DNA of 64,000 bases. Origin: WHSW01 sp035296705 (GTDB lineage Bacteria > Actinomycetota > Thermoleophilia > Solirubrobacterales > 70-9). The stretch lies in the NCBI GenBank assembly GCA_035296705.1, contig DATHAL010000053.1:1-64000 (forward strand), in the 5' to 3' direction. Position numbers and translations under genes: made by a program. This document shows positions 16,445 to 23,561 of the stretch, piece after piece. Numbering within the stretch: position 1 is the stretch's first letter; the number at the start of each line of letters is the position of its first letter. A model generated the notes under the pieces. That model did not search any database and had not been told where the DNA came from. It saw nothing but the letters and a program-made list of their open reading frames with translations.

Positions 16445-16839
16445 GCACCGCTCTGTTTGCCTTCCTGATCGTGTTTGGCGTGCTCGTTGGAGTCCTGTCC
16501 GCGGTGCTTGGCGTCGGCGGCGGCATCTTCATGGTGCCAGCGCTCGTCTTGATTGCCGATTTCAGCCAGCAGGAAGCGCAGGCCACCTCGTTGCTTGTCA
16601 TCGTGCCGACGGCCGCAGTGGCCACTTTCGCGTTGCAGAAGAAGCAGATCGGCGACGTGCGCCTTGCGGCGAAGCTCGCGCCCCTCGGAATTCTTGGGGC
16701 TGCGGGCGGCGCAGCGGTGGCGTTGGCGGTCTCGGGACAGGCGCTGCGCTACACCTTCGCCCTGCTCCTGGTGATCGTCGGCGCGAGGCTCCTTTGGGAC
16801 GCGCGCAACGATCCAGAGCCGACAGGCGGCCGACGATGA
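16441..16839 (+). CDS. half-size TauE/SafE (TSUP) permease, second subunit
   Basis: 132 residues with four hydrophobic segments and the same repeat motif, GVGGGIFMVPALVLI and AQATSLLVIVPTAAVA. The start overlaps the previous stop and the stop overlaps the next start (ATGA at both ends), so translation is coupled along the operon. With the preceding gene it would make one complete TSUP transporter. No frameshift joins the two frames: each has its own start and stop and both end cleanly. Confidence 0.85.
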   Translation: MSTALFAFLIVFGVLVGVLSAVLGVGGGIFMVPALVLIADFSQQEAQATSLLVIVPTAAVATFALQKKQIGDVRLAAKLAPLGILGAAGGAAVALAVSGQALRYTFALLLVIVGARLLWDARNDPEPTGGRR

Positions 16840-18362
16840 CGCAACTCGCGCTGGCGACTCCTCACGCGCTTTCGACATCCGCCGGTGTCGAGGCGTTTCG
16901 ACGCGGCGGCAACGCCCTCGACGCCGCACTCGCTGCCGCCGCGTCCCTGACGGTGACCCTGCCGGACAACTGCGCACTCGGCGGAGACCTCATCGCGATC
17001 GTCCGCCGACCGGACGGCGATGTCAGCGTGATCAATGCCTCGGGCCCTGCCGCCGCCGACGTCGAGGTGGAAGGCCTGCGTGAACGACATGGCCTCACGA
17101 TGCCGGCGTTCAGCGCCGATACCGTCACAGTTCCCGGCCTGCTCGACGGGTGGGAGACCATCTGGAGACTCGGAGCCGAGCGGCCATGGGAGGCGATCTT
17201 CGGCGCTGCCACCGAGCAGGCGTGTGAGGGGGTTCCCGTGGCTGAGTCTGTGGCGACGGCGCTCGACCGCTACTCCGCCCGCTTGCGTTCGGATCCGGGG
17301 ATGTCGCACGTCTTCTTCGCTTCGGGTCGCGCGTTAGGCGTTGGTGAAACGCTCGTGCAGCGTGAACTGGCTTCGACGCTCGAGCACGTAGCCGAGGCGG
17401 GGGCGCGGGCCTTCTATGAGGGAGAGATCGGGCGCACCTGGCTCGAGGCGGTCATCGAGAGAGGGTCCGCGCTCTCCCCGGACGATCTCGCCGGCTTCGA
17501 GACGGAGGTCGCGGAACCGCTGGTGGGGGCCCACGCCGGTCAGCAGGTATTCGCCGCGCCGCCGAACTCACAGGGTGCGTTGTTGCTGAAGACCCTGGCG
17601 ATGGTCCGTGACGAGGAACTGGATCCATTGTCGGAGGACGCGCCCCGGTTCGCTGCCGCATTCGAGGCGGCTACGGATGCGCGTGCGCAGTATCTGGCCG
17701 ACCCACGGGTCGTGGAGGTCCCGCTGGACCTGCTGCTCGGCGTCGAGGATCGCCCGACCTCATCCCCGCACAGGCCGGCGCGGGACGGAAGCGGCGACAC
17801 GGTTGCGCTGGTCGCCGCGGATCAGAAGGGCTGGGCGATCTCGCTGATCCAAAGCCTCTTCGACTCGTTCGGGTGCGGGATCCTCGATCCGCACACAGGG
17901 ATCATCGCCCACAATCGCGGCAGCTTCTTCAGCCTGGACCCGACATCGTTGAACGTGCTGGCCCCGGGCAAGCGCCCGGTGCACACGCTCTCCCCCGCTC
18001 TCGTCCAAGAAGAGGGACGGCTGCAGAATGTCCTCGGGACGATGGGTGGCTTGGCGCAGACCCAGATCCTCACTCACGTTTTGATGCACCTGCGGCGTGG
18101 CGGGGGCGTCGCGGAGGCGGTCGGTGCGCCGCGCTGGACGCTCGGGGCAATCGAGGCGCAGGGCGACAGCGCCGCGATTCAAGCCGAAGCCGACGTTCCG
18201 CAACAAGCGATTGACGCGCTTCGGGCCGGTGGCTGGTCTATCACGAGGATTCCCGCGCGATCGCTCGACGTGGGCGACGCTGCGGCTATCTGCCGAGATG
18301 ATGCGGGCGAGTTGTCAGCCGCCGCCGATCCACGCGGGCCAGGGTCGGCGGTGGTGTGCTGA
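16836..18362 (+). CDS. gamma-glutamyltransferase-like protein without signal peptide
   Basis: 508 residues of the Ntn-hydrolase GGT family. Seen: GGNALDAALAAAASLTVT and NCALGGDLIAIV in the large-subunit part; the autocleavage/nucleophile Thr (about 322) in GSGDTVALVAADQKG; and RPVHTLSPAL with MGGLAQTQILTHVL in the small subunit. Secreted GGTs have a signal peptide; this one begins MTQLALATPHALST and should be cytoplasmic. It may hydrolyse a gamma-glutamyl or N-acyl amide taken up by the neighbouring ABC importer. The start overlaps the permease stop; the stop overlaps the cupin start (TGATG). Confidence 0.9.
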   Translation: MTQLALATPHALSTSAGVEAFRRGGNALDAALAAAASLTVTLPDNCALGGDLIAIVRRPDGDVSVINASGPAAADVEVEGLRERHGLTMPAFSADTVTVPGLLDGWETIWRLGAERPWEAIFGAATEQACEGVPVAESVATALDRYSARLRSDPGMSHVFFASGRALGVGETLVQRELASTLEHVAEAGARAFYEGEIGRTWLEAVIERGSALSPDDLAGFETEVAEPLVGAHAGQQVFAAPPNSQGALLLKTLAMVRDEELDPLSEDAPRFAAAFEAATDARAQYLADPRVVEVPLDLLLGVEDRPTSSPHRPARDGSGDTVALVAADQKGWAISLIQSLFDSFGCGILDPHTGIIAHNRGSFFSLDPTSLNVLAPGKRPVHTLSPALVQEEGRLQNVLGTMGGLAQTQILTHVLMHLRRGGGVAEAVGAPRWTLGAIEAQGDSAAIQAEADVPQQAIDALRAGGWSITRIPARSLDVGDAAAICRDDAGELSAAADPRGPGSAVVC

Positions 18363-18721
18363 TGGCCGGAATCGAGGTCATCAAGCCCCTGAGCGCCGAG
18401 ACCGGAACAGCCTTCGTTCCGCCAACCGAGGCATACGAAACCGTCTCCGCAGAATGGCGCGAAACCGAATATCACTCCTTTCGCGACCCCAGCGACAACG
18501 TTCTGGGCGCCTACTGGGAAGGCGAGCCGGGACTCGTGCGGCTCGGAACGTGGCCTTACGACGAGCTCTGTGTGCTTCTGTCCGGACGGCTCGCCCTGAT
18601 CGACGACGACGGCAACAGGGTCGAGTTCGCGGCGCCACAAGCATTCGTGATCCCGCGCACCTTCAGCGGATCGTGGGAGACCATCGAGTCCACACGGAAG
18701 ATCTTCGTCGCCATCAAGTGA
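18362..18721 (+). CDS. cupin protein, DUF861/cupin_3 type
   Basis: 119 residues from the ATG at 18362 that shares its A with the preceding stop. Single cupin domain: YWEGEPGLVRLGTWPYDELCVLLSG in two strands, then LIDDDGNRVEFAAPQAFVIP and FSGSWETIESTRKIFV. This branch (COG3450-like) usually has few metal ligands and accompanies catabolic gene sets for amines and ureido compounds; enzymatic role not established. Last gene of the rightward arm; the tRNA-Leu remnant begins 3 bases after its stop. Confidence 0.82.
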   Translation: MAGIEVIKPLSAETGTAFVPPTEAYETVSAEWRETEYHSFRDPSDNVLGAYWEGEPGLVRLGTWPYDELCVLLSGRLALIDDDGNRVEFAAPQAFVIPRTFSGSWETIESTRKIFVAIK

Positions 18722-18724
18722 TCA

Positions 18725-18780
18725 CAGGTTGAGGGCCTAGTGAGCCGCAAGGCTCGTGGAGGCGACTCCTTCGGCCGCAC
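18725..18780 (+). repeat. degenerate copy of the tRNA-Leu 3' half (attachment-site scar)
   Basis: Matches the tRNA-Leu gene from about 8938 to 8994: AGGTTGAGGGCCT, one substitution (A for T at 18739), GTGAGCCGCAAGGCTCGTGG, then the T arm with TT deleted (GGAGG-CGACTCCT) and one C deleted before TCGGCCGCAC. The match extends two bases past the tRNA (TC). It starts at the anticodon stem, the classic crossover zone of tRNA-directed integrases. It lacks a 5' half and cannot be a functional tRNA. Confidence 0.85.
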
Positions 18781-18955
18781 TCCCATGCGCTTGATCAAGC
18801 GCGTTCCCTCTTCGCTGAACGAACGCGCTGATTGCGGCGCCGAAGCGCGCGGGCACCAAACCGGGCAGCCGAGCCCGCTACTGCCGAGTTTCAGCGGGGG
18901 CCGGCCCGTCCGCTCGCGGGCAGGTGGGCTTGCATCCTCTAACCGCGTCCGGCCT

Positions 18956-19606
18956 CTACATCGCGCCGTATCGGTCGAATCGGCTCGCGCTTTCGTCATC
19001 CTCGCAAGCCTCATACCGCGCAAAGTCGCGCGTCTGCGCATACTCGTTGATGCACTTCATCCCGCCGAAGGTGCCGAGCCTCTCGATCTGCCAGTTTTCG
19101 CCGACCAGCGTCCACTCGACCGCACTCGTGATGGGCCCGCGAACGGTCGCCGTCGCTCTCGATCCGTCGACGACTACGTCCTCGATCCTCGTGCGCTCCA
19201 GGAGGAACGACCTGGTCCGGTCGCACGGCTTGTTCTGCACCGCCTCCCAACGGGCAACGCCTTCCTCAGTAAAGGACACGTCGCAAGACCAGGTGGGCGC
19301 GCTCCGCGCGCAGGCGCATATAGGAGCCGTCGACCAGAGTCCTCCTTCGGCGTAATTCGCGAAATCCAGCCAAGCGGTTTCGATCGCGCTGACCGCCTCC
19401 TCCTCGGACGGCAAGCCCGCCTCATATGCGCTCTGCGGGATCGCACCCGCGACATCGCAGTTCGCCGCGTCGCCCGTGGTCGGCGAAACGCACGCTTCGA
19501 CGTCGCCGTCGCCCCCCGTCACCAGGGCGGTCACCCCCGCCGCCCCTGCGGCCAGGAGTATGGCCCCTAATCCGCTCAACACCACGGGACGTATCCGCAT
19601 GGTCAC
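18956..19606 (-). CDS. secreted or membrane-anchored protein of unknown function
   Basis: 216 residues. An N-terminal hydrophobic segment (VLSGLGAILLAAGAAGVTALV, residues 10-30) is a signal peptide or anchor. Seven cysteines (for example CVSPTTGDAANC, ICACARSAPTWSC) suggest disulfides outside the cell. Residues 65-180 (AVSAIETAWLDFANYAEGG ... ATATVRGPITSAVEWTLVGENWQIERLG) have the feel of an NTF2/DUF4878-like cone-shaped domain, but I do not recognise a named family. Stands alone between the island boundary and a gene-poor stretch. Start 19606 or 19600. Confidence 0.65.
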   Translation of the reverse strand: MTMRIRPVVLSGLGAILLAAGAAGVTALVTGGDGDVEACVSPTTGDAANCDVAGAIPQSAYEAGLPSEEEAVSAIETAWLDFANYAEGGLWSTAPICACARSAPTWSCDVSFTEEGVARWEAVQNKPCDRTRSFLLERTRIEDVVVDGSRATATVRGPITSAVEWTLVGENWQIERLGTFGGMKCINEYAQTRDFARYEACEDDESASRFDRYGAM

Positions 19607-19901
19607 GACCTATGACCTTAACCCGACTTGCGCCGCCGGTGGGCCGTCTCGCCGGCTGCAGCCGCTCGGGTATGCCCGGACCTAGGCCGCGGTCGGGGCG
19701 CCCGCGAGAGCGCCGTGGGGGAGAGACATCCGCGGGCGCCTACGGCGCAGGTAGCACGGCCGTGGCCCTCGCCTGCGGGGCGCTCGTGCCCCGCGAGCGA
19801 GCGGCCCGCGACCTCCTCCTCGAGCTCCTCGGGGAGGTCAGCACGCGTCTGAGCAGCGAAACCTGCTTCAGCAAGTGGAGAGCCAACTCAGCTGATCCGT
19901 T

Positions 19902-19966
19902 GCGCCAAAGGTTGATGGCCCTGCGCCCCTCACGGGCGTGGAGGTTTGACTCCTGCCCATCGTCAT
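19902..19966 (+). repeat. second degenerate tRNA-Leu-like 3' half
   Basis: GCGCCAAAGGTTGATGGCCC followed by a possible variable arm (TGCGCCCCTCACGGGCG) and TGGAGGTTTGACTCCTGCCC resembles the anticodon-to-T-arm part of a leucine-type tRNA: GGTTGA, GGCC and GTGGAGGTT.GACTCCT align with the tRNA-Leu at 8909. Pairing in the T stem is imperfect and no 5' half is visible, so it is not a working tRNA. It could be another integration scar. Less certain than the scar at 18725. Confidence 0.4.
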
Positions 19967-19999
19967 CGAGGTGACGTCGCGCAACCGGTGAGCAACGAC

Positions 20000-20368
20000 T
20001 CAGCCGGGCCGGCGTAACAGCCGACGCCGGCGCGCGCGCAGCGGCGCTCTGCGGTAGCGGCGGCCGGGCGAGCGCATTCGACGGCACACCGGGGCCGCGC
20101 TGCTCCGTCCCGCAGACATGTGTCGGCGACTCGAGCGTTGCCGCCCGGCGAAGCACCCGGAGCCCACCGCGACCGGGGCGGGGATGACACCGCCATCTGC
20201 GGTGGTCGGATTTCCGGACCCCATCAGCCAAGCGGTCGTCAGCACTGATCCGACGATCACCAACGCGCACGCCGCGGCCCCCGCGAGGCACAGCGCCCCC
20301 GCGACGGCGGCGGTTGCGACCAACAGCGACACGCGCGGGTGGTCAAGGTGCTTGCTTCGCCCCAGCAC
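20000..20368 (-). CDS. doubtful small membrane protein
   Basis: 122 codons. The first 55 residues look protein-like, with one or two hydrophobic helices (SLLVATAAVAGALCLAGAA, CALVIVGSVLTTAWLMG), but the second half is an arginine-rich run typical of non-coding high-GC frames. Either a decayed gene whose true C-terminal frame is lost or chance. No family recognised. Confidence 0.25.
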   Translation of the reverse strand: MLGRSKHLDHPRVSLLVATAAVAGALCLAGAAACALVIVGSVLTTAWLMGSGNPTTADGGVIPAPVAVGSGCFAGRQRSSRRHMSAGRSSAAPVCRRMRSPGRRYRRAPLRARRRRLLRRPG

Positions 20369-20461
20369 CTCCTGAACCTACGACCGTGAGCGAGCCGCGC
20401 CATCGCGGGAGACACGGAATTCGCGTCCGTAATTCCTACGGACTGGACCGCCGAGACAGTG

Positions 20462-20490
20462 GAGCCCCCGGCCCTGAGGGCCGGGGGCTC
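20462..20490 (-). terminator. strong hairpin terminator
   Basis: A perfect 13-bp stem, GAGCCCCCGGCCC / GGGCCGGGGGCTC, with loop TGA, located 16 bases after the stop of the DUF11/calcium-repeat gene. Suited to ending that transcript; symmetric, so it may act in both directions. Confidence 0.75.
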
Positions 20491-20505
20491 ACCTACGCGT
20501 CCGAG

Positions 20506-21303
20506 TCAGCAGCTCCGCTCGCTGTCGCGACCCGGGCCGCCCTTGCAGACGTCGTGGCCGGGGCCACCGCGGAGGGCATCGCGGCCACCGCCGCCCTTGA
20601 GCAGGTCGCGCCCGCGTCCGCCCTTGAGACGGTCGCCGCCGCCTCCACCCTTCAGGGTGTCCTTGCCGGAGCCAGCGCAGACGAAGTCCTTGCTCTGGAG
20701 GCCACGGATGACGTCGTTGCCGCCGCGGGCCTTGATCACGTCACGCCCCGCCGTGCCGACGATCGTGTCGGCACCGCCGGTGCCGGCCTGGGTCACGGCA
20801 TGGCCGGCGCATGTGGCGCCGCCGCCTCCGCCGCCACCACCGGCCGCGACCACCATGGTCGTCGCCGTGGCGGTGTTGTTGGTCGTGACGGGGTCGGTGT
20901 CAGCCTGGCCGAGGCTGACCGACGCCGTGTTCGTCAGCGAACCGGCCTTCTTCGCGGTGACCTTGATCGTCACAGTGGCGCTCTCGCCGCTGTCCAGCTG
21001 GCCGATCGCGCACCGGACCGTCTTGCCGGTGAGGTCGCACGTGCCCTGCGACGCGGTGGCGGAGACATAGGTCAACTGGGTCGAGAGGTCGTCGGTCACC
21101 GTCACGTCATGCGCCGTCCCCGGACCGGCGTTCGTGACGTTGATCGTGTAGGTGAGCGCGGCTCCCTCCGTCACCGGATCCGGGCTGTCCGACTTGTCGA
21201 CCGCGAGGTCGGCCGTGTCGGCCTGCGCGCTTGCCGGCGCCAGGATGGCAACGGCGAGTACTGCGAGAACGGCGCTCATCGCGCCCTTCCTTCGTGTGGT
21301 CAT
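20506..21303 (-). CDS. secreted DUF11 domain protein with RTX-like calcium-binding repeats
   Basis: 265 residues from the ATG at 21303 (GGGAG seven bases upstream). Signal peptide ending ASAQA, then a DUF11 beta-sandwich (about 30-145: ADLAVDKSDSPDPVTEGAALTY in two blocks, VTNAGPGTAHDVTVTD, LTNTASV), a poly-Gly linker of eight, then glycine/aspartate nonapeptides (GTGGADTIVGTAGRDVIKA, GGNDVIRG, GSGKDTLKGGGGGDRLKGG) like hemolysin-type repeats that coil around calcium. Four cysteines flank the repeats. Probably a surface or secreted structural/adhesive protein. Followed by a strong terminator. Confidence 0.85.
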   Translation of the reverse strand: MTTRRKGAMSAVLAVLAVAILAPASAQADTADLAVDKSDSPDPVTEGAALTYTINVTNAGPGTAHDVTVTDDLSTQLTYVSATASQGTCDLTGKTVRCAIGQLDSGESATVTIKVTAKKAGSLTNTASVSLGQADTDPVTTNNTATATTMVVAAGGGGGGGGATCAGHAVTQAGTGGADTIVGTAGRDVIKARGGNDVIRGLQSKDFVCAGSGKDTLKGGGGGDRLKGGRGRDLLKGGGGRDALRGGPGHDVCKGGPGRDSERSC

Positions 21304-21413
21304 CTTCTGCTCCCTGCTGCGTGCGGCGCCCTTGGATCCCACCTGGGCACCGATTGATCGTGCCTACGCTGGTGGCGTTGCCCGATCTGAAGCCCGCGAA
21401 ACGCGGCGCCGGC

Positions 21414-21857
21414 TCAGGAGAGCTCGTCGAGGCCTCGCGCGACCCAGCCCTTGAGCTCGGCGGAGCCGACGAAGGGCGCGCCGTCTGCCTCGGCACGAGC
21501 AAGCACCTCGTCCGCTGTCGCGCCGGCTTTCAACCCTGTGTAGAGGTAGACGACGGCCGACGAGCGGGGGCCGGTGCGACAAGTGACCAGCGTCGGCCGC
21601 GGCAACCCGTCGAGGGCCGCAACGTGGCGCCGGGCCAAGTCCATGTCCATGACCCGAGGCGGGTCGGACACGACGTTGACGGATTCCGGGACCGCGGCCT
21701 CGACGCTGGCGTACGACATCCCACCGTCGACCGCCGCGAACTCGTGCCCGCAAAGGAATAACCACGAGGCCGCATCGGCATCGCGGGCAAACGCGTCGGG
21801 ATCCGTGATCAGGCCGCGGTTGAACCGCAGGTCCGTCGGGCTGTCGAACTCGGTCAT
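21414..21857 (-). CDS. Blh/DUF442-like protein tyrosine phosphatase
   Basis: 147 residues from the ATG at 21857. The signature VTCRTGPRSSAV (about 101-112) matches the CRTGxRS active-site loop of the beta-lactamase-hydrolase-like (DUF442) phosphatase-fold family, in which Cys is the nucleophile and Arg binds phosphate. DLRFNRGLITDPDAFA near the N terminus and MDMDLARRHVAAL fit that fold. Some members act in sulfide metabolism beside dioxygenases; here the neighbour is a cupin protein 25 bases upstream on the same strand, so they may form an operon. Confidence 0.75.
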   Translation of the reverse strand: MTEFDSPTDLRFNRGLITDPDAFARDADAASWLFLCGHEFAAVDGGMSYASVEAAVPESVNVVSDPPRVMDMDLARRHVAALDGLPRPTLVTCRTGPRSSAVVYLYTGLKAGATADEVLARAEADGAPFVGSAELKGWVARGLDELS

Positions 21858-21882
21858 GACGCCGACCGTACATGCCGGGGCC

Positions 21883-22290
21883 TCAGCTCGACGATTCGAG
21901 CAGGATCGCGAGGAATGGACAGGGCGACGTCCGTGCCTCGCGGACGACGAATCGGTGCGGCGTTCCGGCCGGGATCCGGACCGAGACCGGGGAACGCACC
22001 TCGACCGAGCCGCGGTCGGTCTCGACATCAAAGTGAAGGCCCGGCGTGACCACGAGGTAGACCTCGTCCACCTCATGCGCATGGAGGTCGGCGAGCGGCC
22101 TGCCGACAAACTGCGCTGCGTCAGCGGCGGCGATCTTGAAGCCCACCCCGGGCGCGTCCCCGGGGCCGAGGTAGATCGAGCTGGGCGCGTGGTGGCCCGG
22201 CAGCAGCTCCTCTCGCGGCAGGTCCGCGACCACCGAGACGCCGGTCTCATCGTCCGCCCAGACGCCGCCGCTGCTCTCAGCCTCGGGCAC
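21883..22290 (-). CDS. cupin domain protein
   Basis: 135 residues from a GTG at 22290; the longer frame to 22347 is a poly-arginine artefact. The cupin motifs are seen as LADLHAHEVDEVYLVVTPG (His, His, Glu ligands) and VSVRIPAGTPHRFVV (His), so one metal ion is expected. Substrate unknown. Lies just upstream of the phosphatase-like gene and overlaps the end of a small upstream frame by 14 bases. Confidence 0.72.
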   Translation of the reverse strand: MPEAESSGGVWADDETGVSVVADLPREELLPGHHAPSSIYLGPGDAPGVGFKIAAADAAQFVGRPLADLHAHEVDEVYLVVTPGLHFDVETDRGSVEVRSPVSVRIPAGTPHRFVVREARTSPCPFLAILLESSS

Positions 22291-22444
22291 CGACCGCCTC
22301 CTGCGCCGCCTTCGCCGCCGCGCGCGCCTCCGGGATCCGCTCGACAACCCGCTGCTCCCCGAGCCGCTGCGGCTCGAGCACGTGAAGCCGCGGCTTCTCG
22401 GTCACTGGGGGACGACGCATGGCCTCAACTTCATCTACGCGCAC
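22277..22444 (-). CDS. small hypothetical protein upstream of the cupin gene
   Basis: 55 codons from a GTG at 22444 (an ATG at 22420 gives 47). Charged and Ala/Glu-rich with VRVDEVEAMRRPPVTEKPR and ERIPEARAAAKAAQEAVGA. Its composition is more protein-like than the surrounding shadow frames and it overlaps the cupin start by 14 bases. No ribosome binding site is obvious and no family is recognised. Confidence 0.35.
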   Translation of the reverse strand: MRVDEVEAMRRPPVTEKPRLHVLEPQRLGEQRVVERIPEARAAAKAAQEAVGARG

Positions 22445-22580
22445 ATAAACCGGATAATCAAGCCGCGCGACCGACGTCCACGCCCAGTTCGACCGAATCG
22501 ATCGGGGTTTGTCCTCCGGGCTTGGCGACCCGGATCCTGGCCACTCGAATGATGGGCTGCGCCGGGCAACAGCGGCGCGC

Positions 22581-22817
22581 TCAGGCGTCGGCGGCGGCCA
22601 CGAGCGCGCGCAGGCTGTCGTGATCCTCACGACAGGCCGGGCAGCCTTCGAGATGGGCGCGCAGGCCCGGAAGATGCGCGTCGGCATCGGCGCCGGCCAA
22701 CTCGAGCTCGACGTACTGGTCGAGAAGCTCGAAGCACTGCTCGCAGGTCACCTCGAACCCCGTCGGCCCGAGCAGACGCTCGAGAGTTTCGTTGTGCCTG
22801 TGATCTGAGGCGCTCAT
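22581..22817 (-). CDS. zinc-finger anti-sigma factor
   Basis: 78 residues. CEQCFELLDQYVELEL (Cys 25, Cys 28) and HLEGCPACRE (His 55, Cys 59, Cys 62) give the zf-HC2 pattern of ZAS anti-sigma factors such as RsrA, which in many cases release their sigma factor when the cysteines are oxidised. Soluble: no membrane helix. The start overlaps the stop of the sigma factor gene (ATGA at 22817-22814), the usual arrangement for a cognate pair. Confidence 0.85.
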   Translation of the reverse strand: MSASDHRHNETLERLLGPTGFEVTCEQCFELLDQYVELELAGADADAHLPGLRAHLEGCPACREDHDSLRALVAAADA

Positions 22818-23530
22818 CTGGACCTCCCGGATTGATCGCCGTTCGGCTCCACCAGCCCGCTGACAGCAAGCTCCGCGCGGAGCTTTCTGCGAGCGTCGTG
22901 GAGGGTCTTATAAAGGGCTCCGCGAGTCGTCTTGAGTCGCTCGGAGAGCACATCAATTGGAACTTCATTCAGCGCCAGCGCCACGAAGACCTGGCGCTGG
23001 TGCGCCGTCAGGCACGAATCGATTGCCGTTTTCAGCTCGCCGAGCAGCTCCGCGCTCTCGAGCTCGGCTTGAATGCCGACGCCGCGGTCGCTGAATGCGA
23101 CCCAGGCGTCGGGCTCCAGCACGACCTCGCGCTCCTGCCAGGTTCGCCGTCTGAGCTTTACGCCCGCCTCCAGGAGCGCGAACTTGTATGCCCAGGTGGT
23201 GAAGCGGCTCGCGCCGCGGAAGTCGTCGAGCTTCGAGAGCACGGCCATCAGGGCATCGTTCGCAGCCTGCATCGCGACGTCATCCAGCTCCTCGCTGCGG
23301 ACGTGAGAAAGTGCGGCACGCCGACGGCCGAGCTCGAAGCGGGCGGCGCGAAGCATGAGCCCGTGGAGGCGCGAGACCGCTTCATCGCGCTCGGGCCCGT
23401 CGGCGCGCAATACGGTCAGCCACCACTCGGAGTCGGGCTCAGCGCCCGCTCGCACGCGATGCGCCTCGAGCGCAGGCTCGCTCACGCGTCGAGCATAGCC
23501 TTGACGTTCGAGCACAGCTGAATCTGCCAT
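22814..23530 (-). CDS. ECF-like RNA polymerase sigma factor
   Basis: 238 residues from the ATG at 23530. Region 2 is seen as LDDVAMQAANDALMAVLSKLDDFRGASRFTTWAYKFALLEA (about 105-145) and region 4 as CLTAHQRQVFVALALNEVPIDVLSERLKTTRGALYKTLHDAR (about 185-226). An N-terminal extension of some 55 residues precedes region 2, longer than in most ECF factors. The directly following, overlapping gene is a zinc-finger anti-sigma factor, which suggests redox or envelope-stress control. The regulon is not evident from the window. Confidence 0.9.
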   Translation of the reverse strand: MADSAVLERQGYARRVSEPALEAHRVRAGAEPDSEWWLTVLRADGPERDEAVSRLHGLMLRAARFELGRRRAALSHVRSEELDDVAMQAANDALMAVLSKLDDFRGASRFTTWAYKFALLEAGVKLRRRTWQEREVVLEPDAWVAFSDRGVGIQAELESAELLGELKTAIDSCLTAHQRQVFVALALNEVPIDVLSERLKTTRGALYKTLHDARRKLRAELAVSGLVEPNGDQSGRSR

Positions 23531-23561
23531 CCGACCGTTAGCGCGTCGCCGGCGGGTCTTC

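Larger units (their letters stand above)
8909..18780. mobile_element. probable genomic island integrated at tRNA-Leu (integrase lost)
   Basis: A roughly 9.8-kb segment bounded on the left by an intact tRNA-Leu and on the right by a decayed copy of its anticodon-to-3'-end half in the same orientation. That is the architecture left by tyrosine-recombinase elements that insert into tRNA 3' ends. The interior is a self-contained catabolic/transport regulon of 12 genes or gene remnants, unrelated to lexA on the left. The stretches next to the boundaries (8995-9217 and 18783-18955) have no recognisable gene, which is where an integrase could have stood. No integrase or transposase is visible, so this is inferred from the repeat and gene content. 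Confidence 0.6.
19607..20461. other. gene-poor stretch with a tRNA-like remnant
   Basis: About 850 bases without a convincing gene. Open frames on both strands are arginine/proline-rich shadows. Two things stand out: a tRNA-3'-half-like piece at 19902-19966 and a short hydrophobic minus-strand frame at 20000-20368. The stretch right of the tRNA-Leu scar therefore looks like decayed accessory DNA. Confidence 0.5.

Noticed and set aside
16040..16839. Frameshift explanation for the two half-size TauE genes
   Set aside because: Each half has its own start, stop and complete motif set, and the ATGA overlap continues into the next gene, so two real genes are more likely than a broken one.
18740..19570. 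276-codon plus-strand frame starting in the tRNA scar
   Set aside because: Antisense of the secreted protein gene at 18956-19606, with no recognisable domain.
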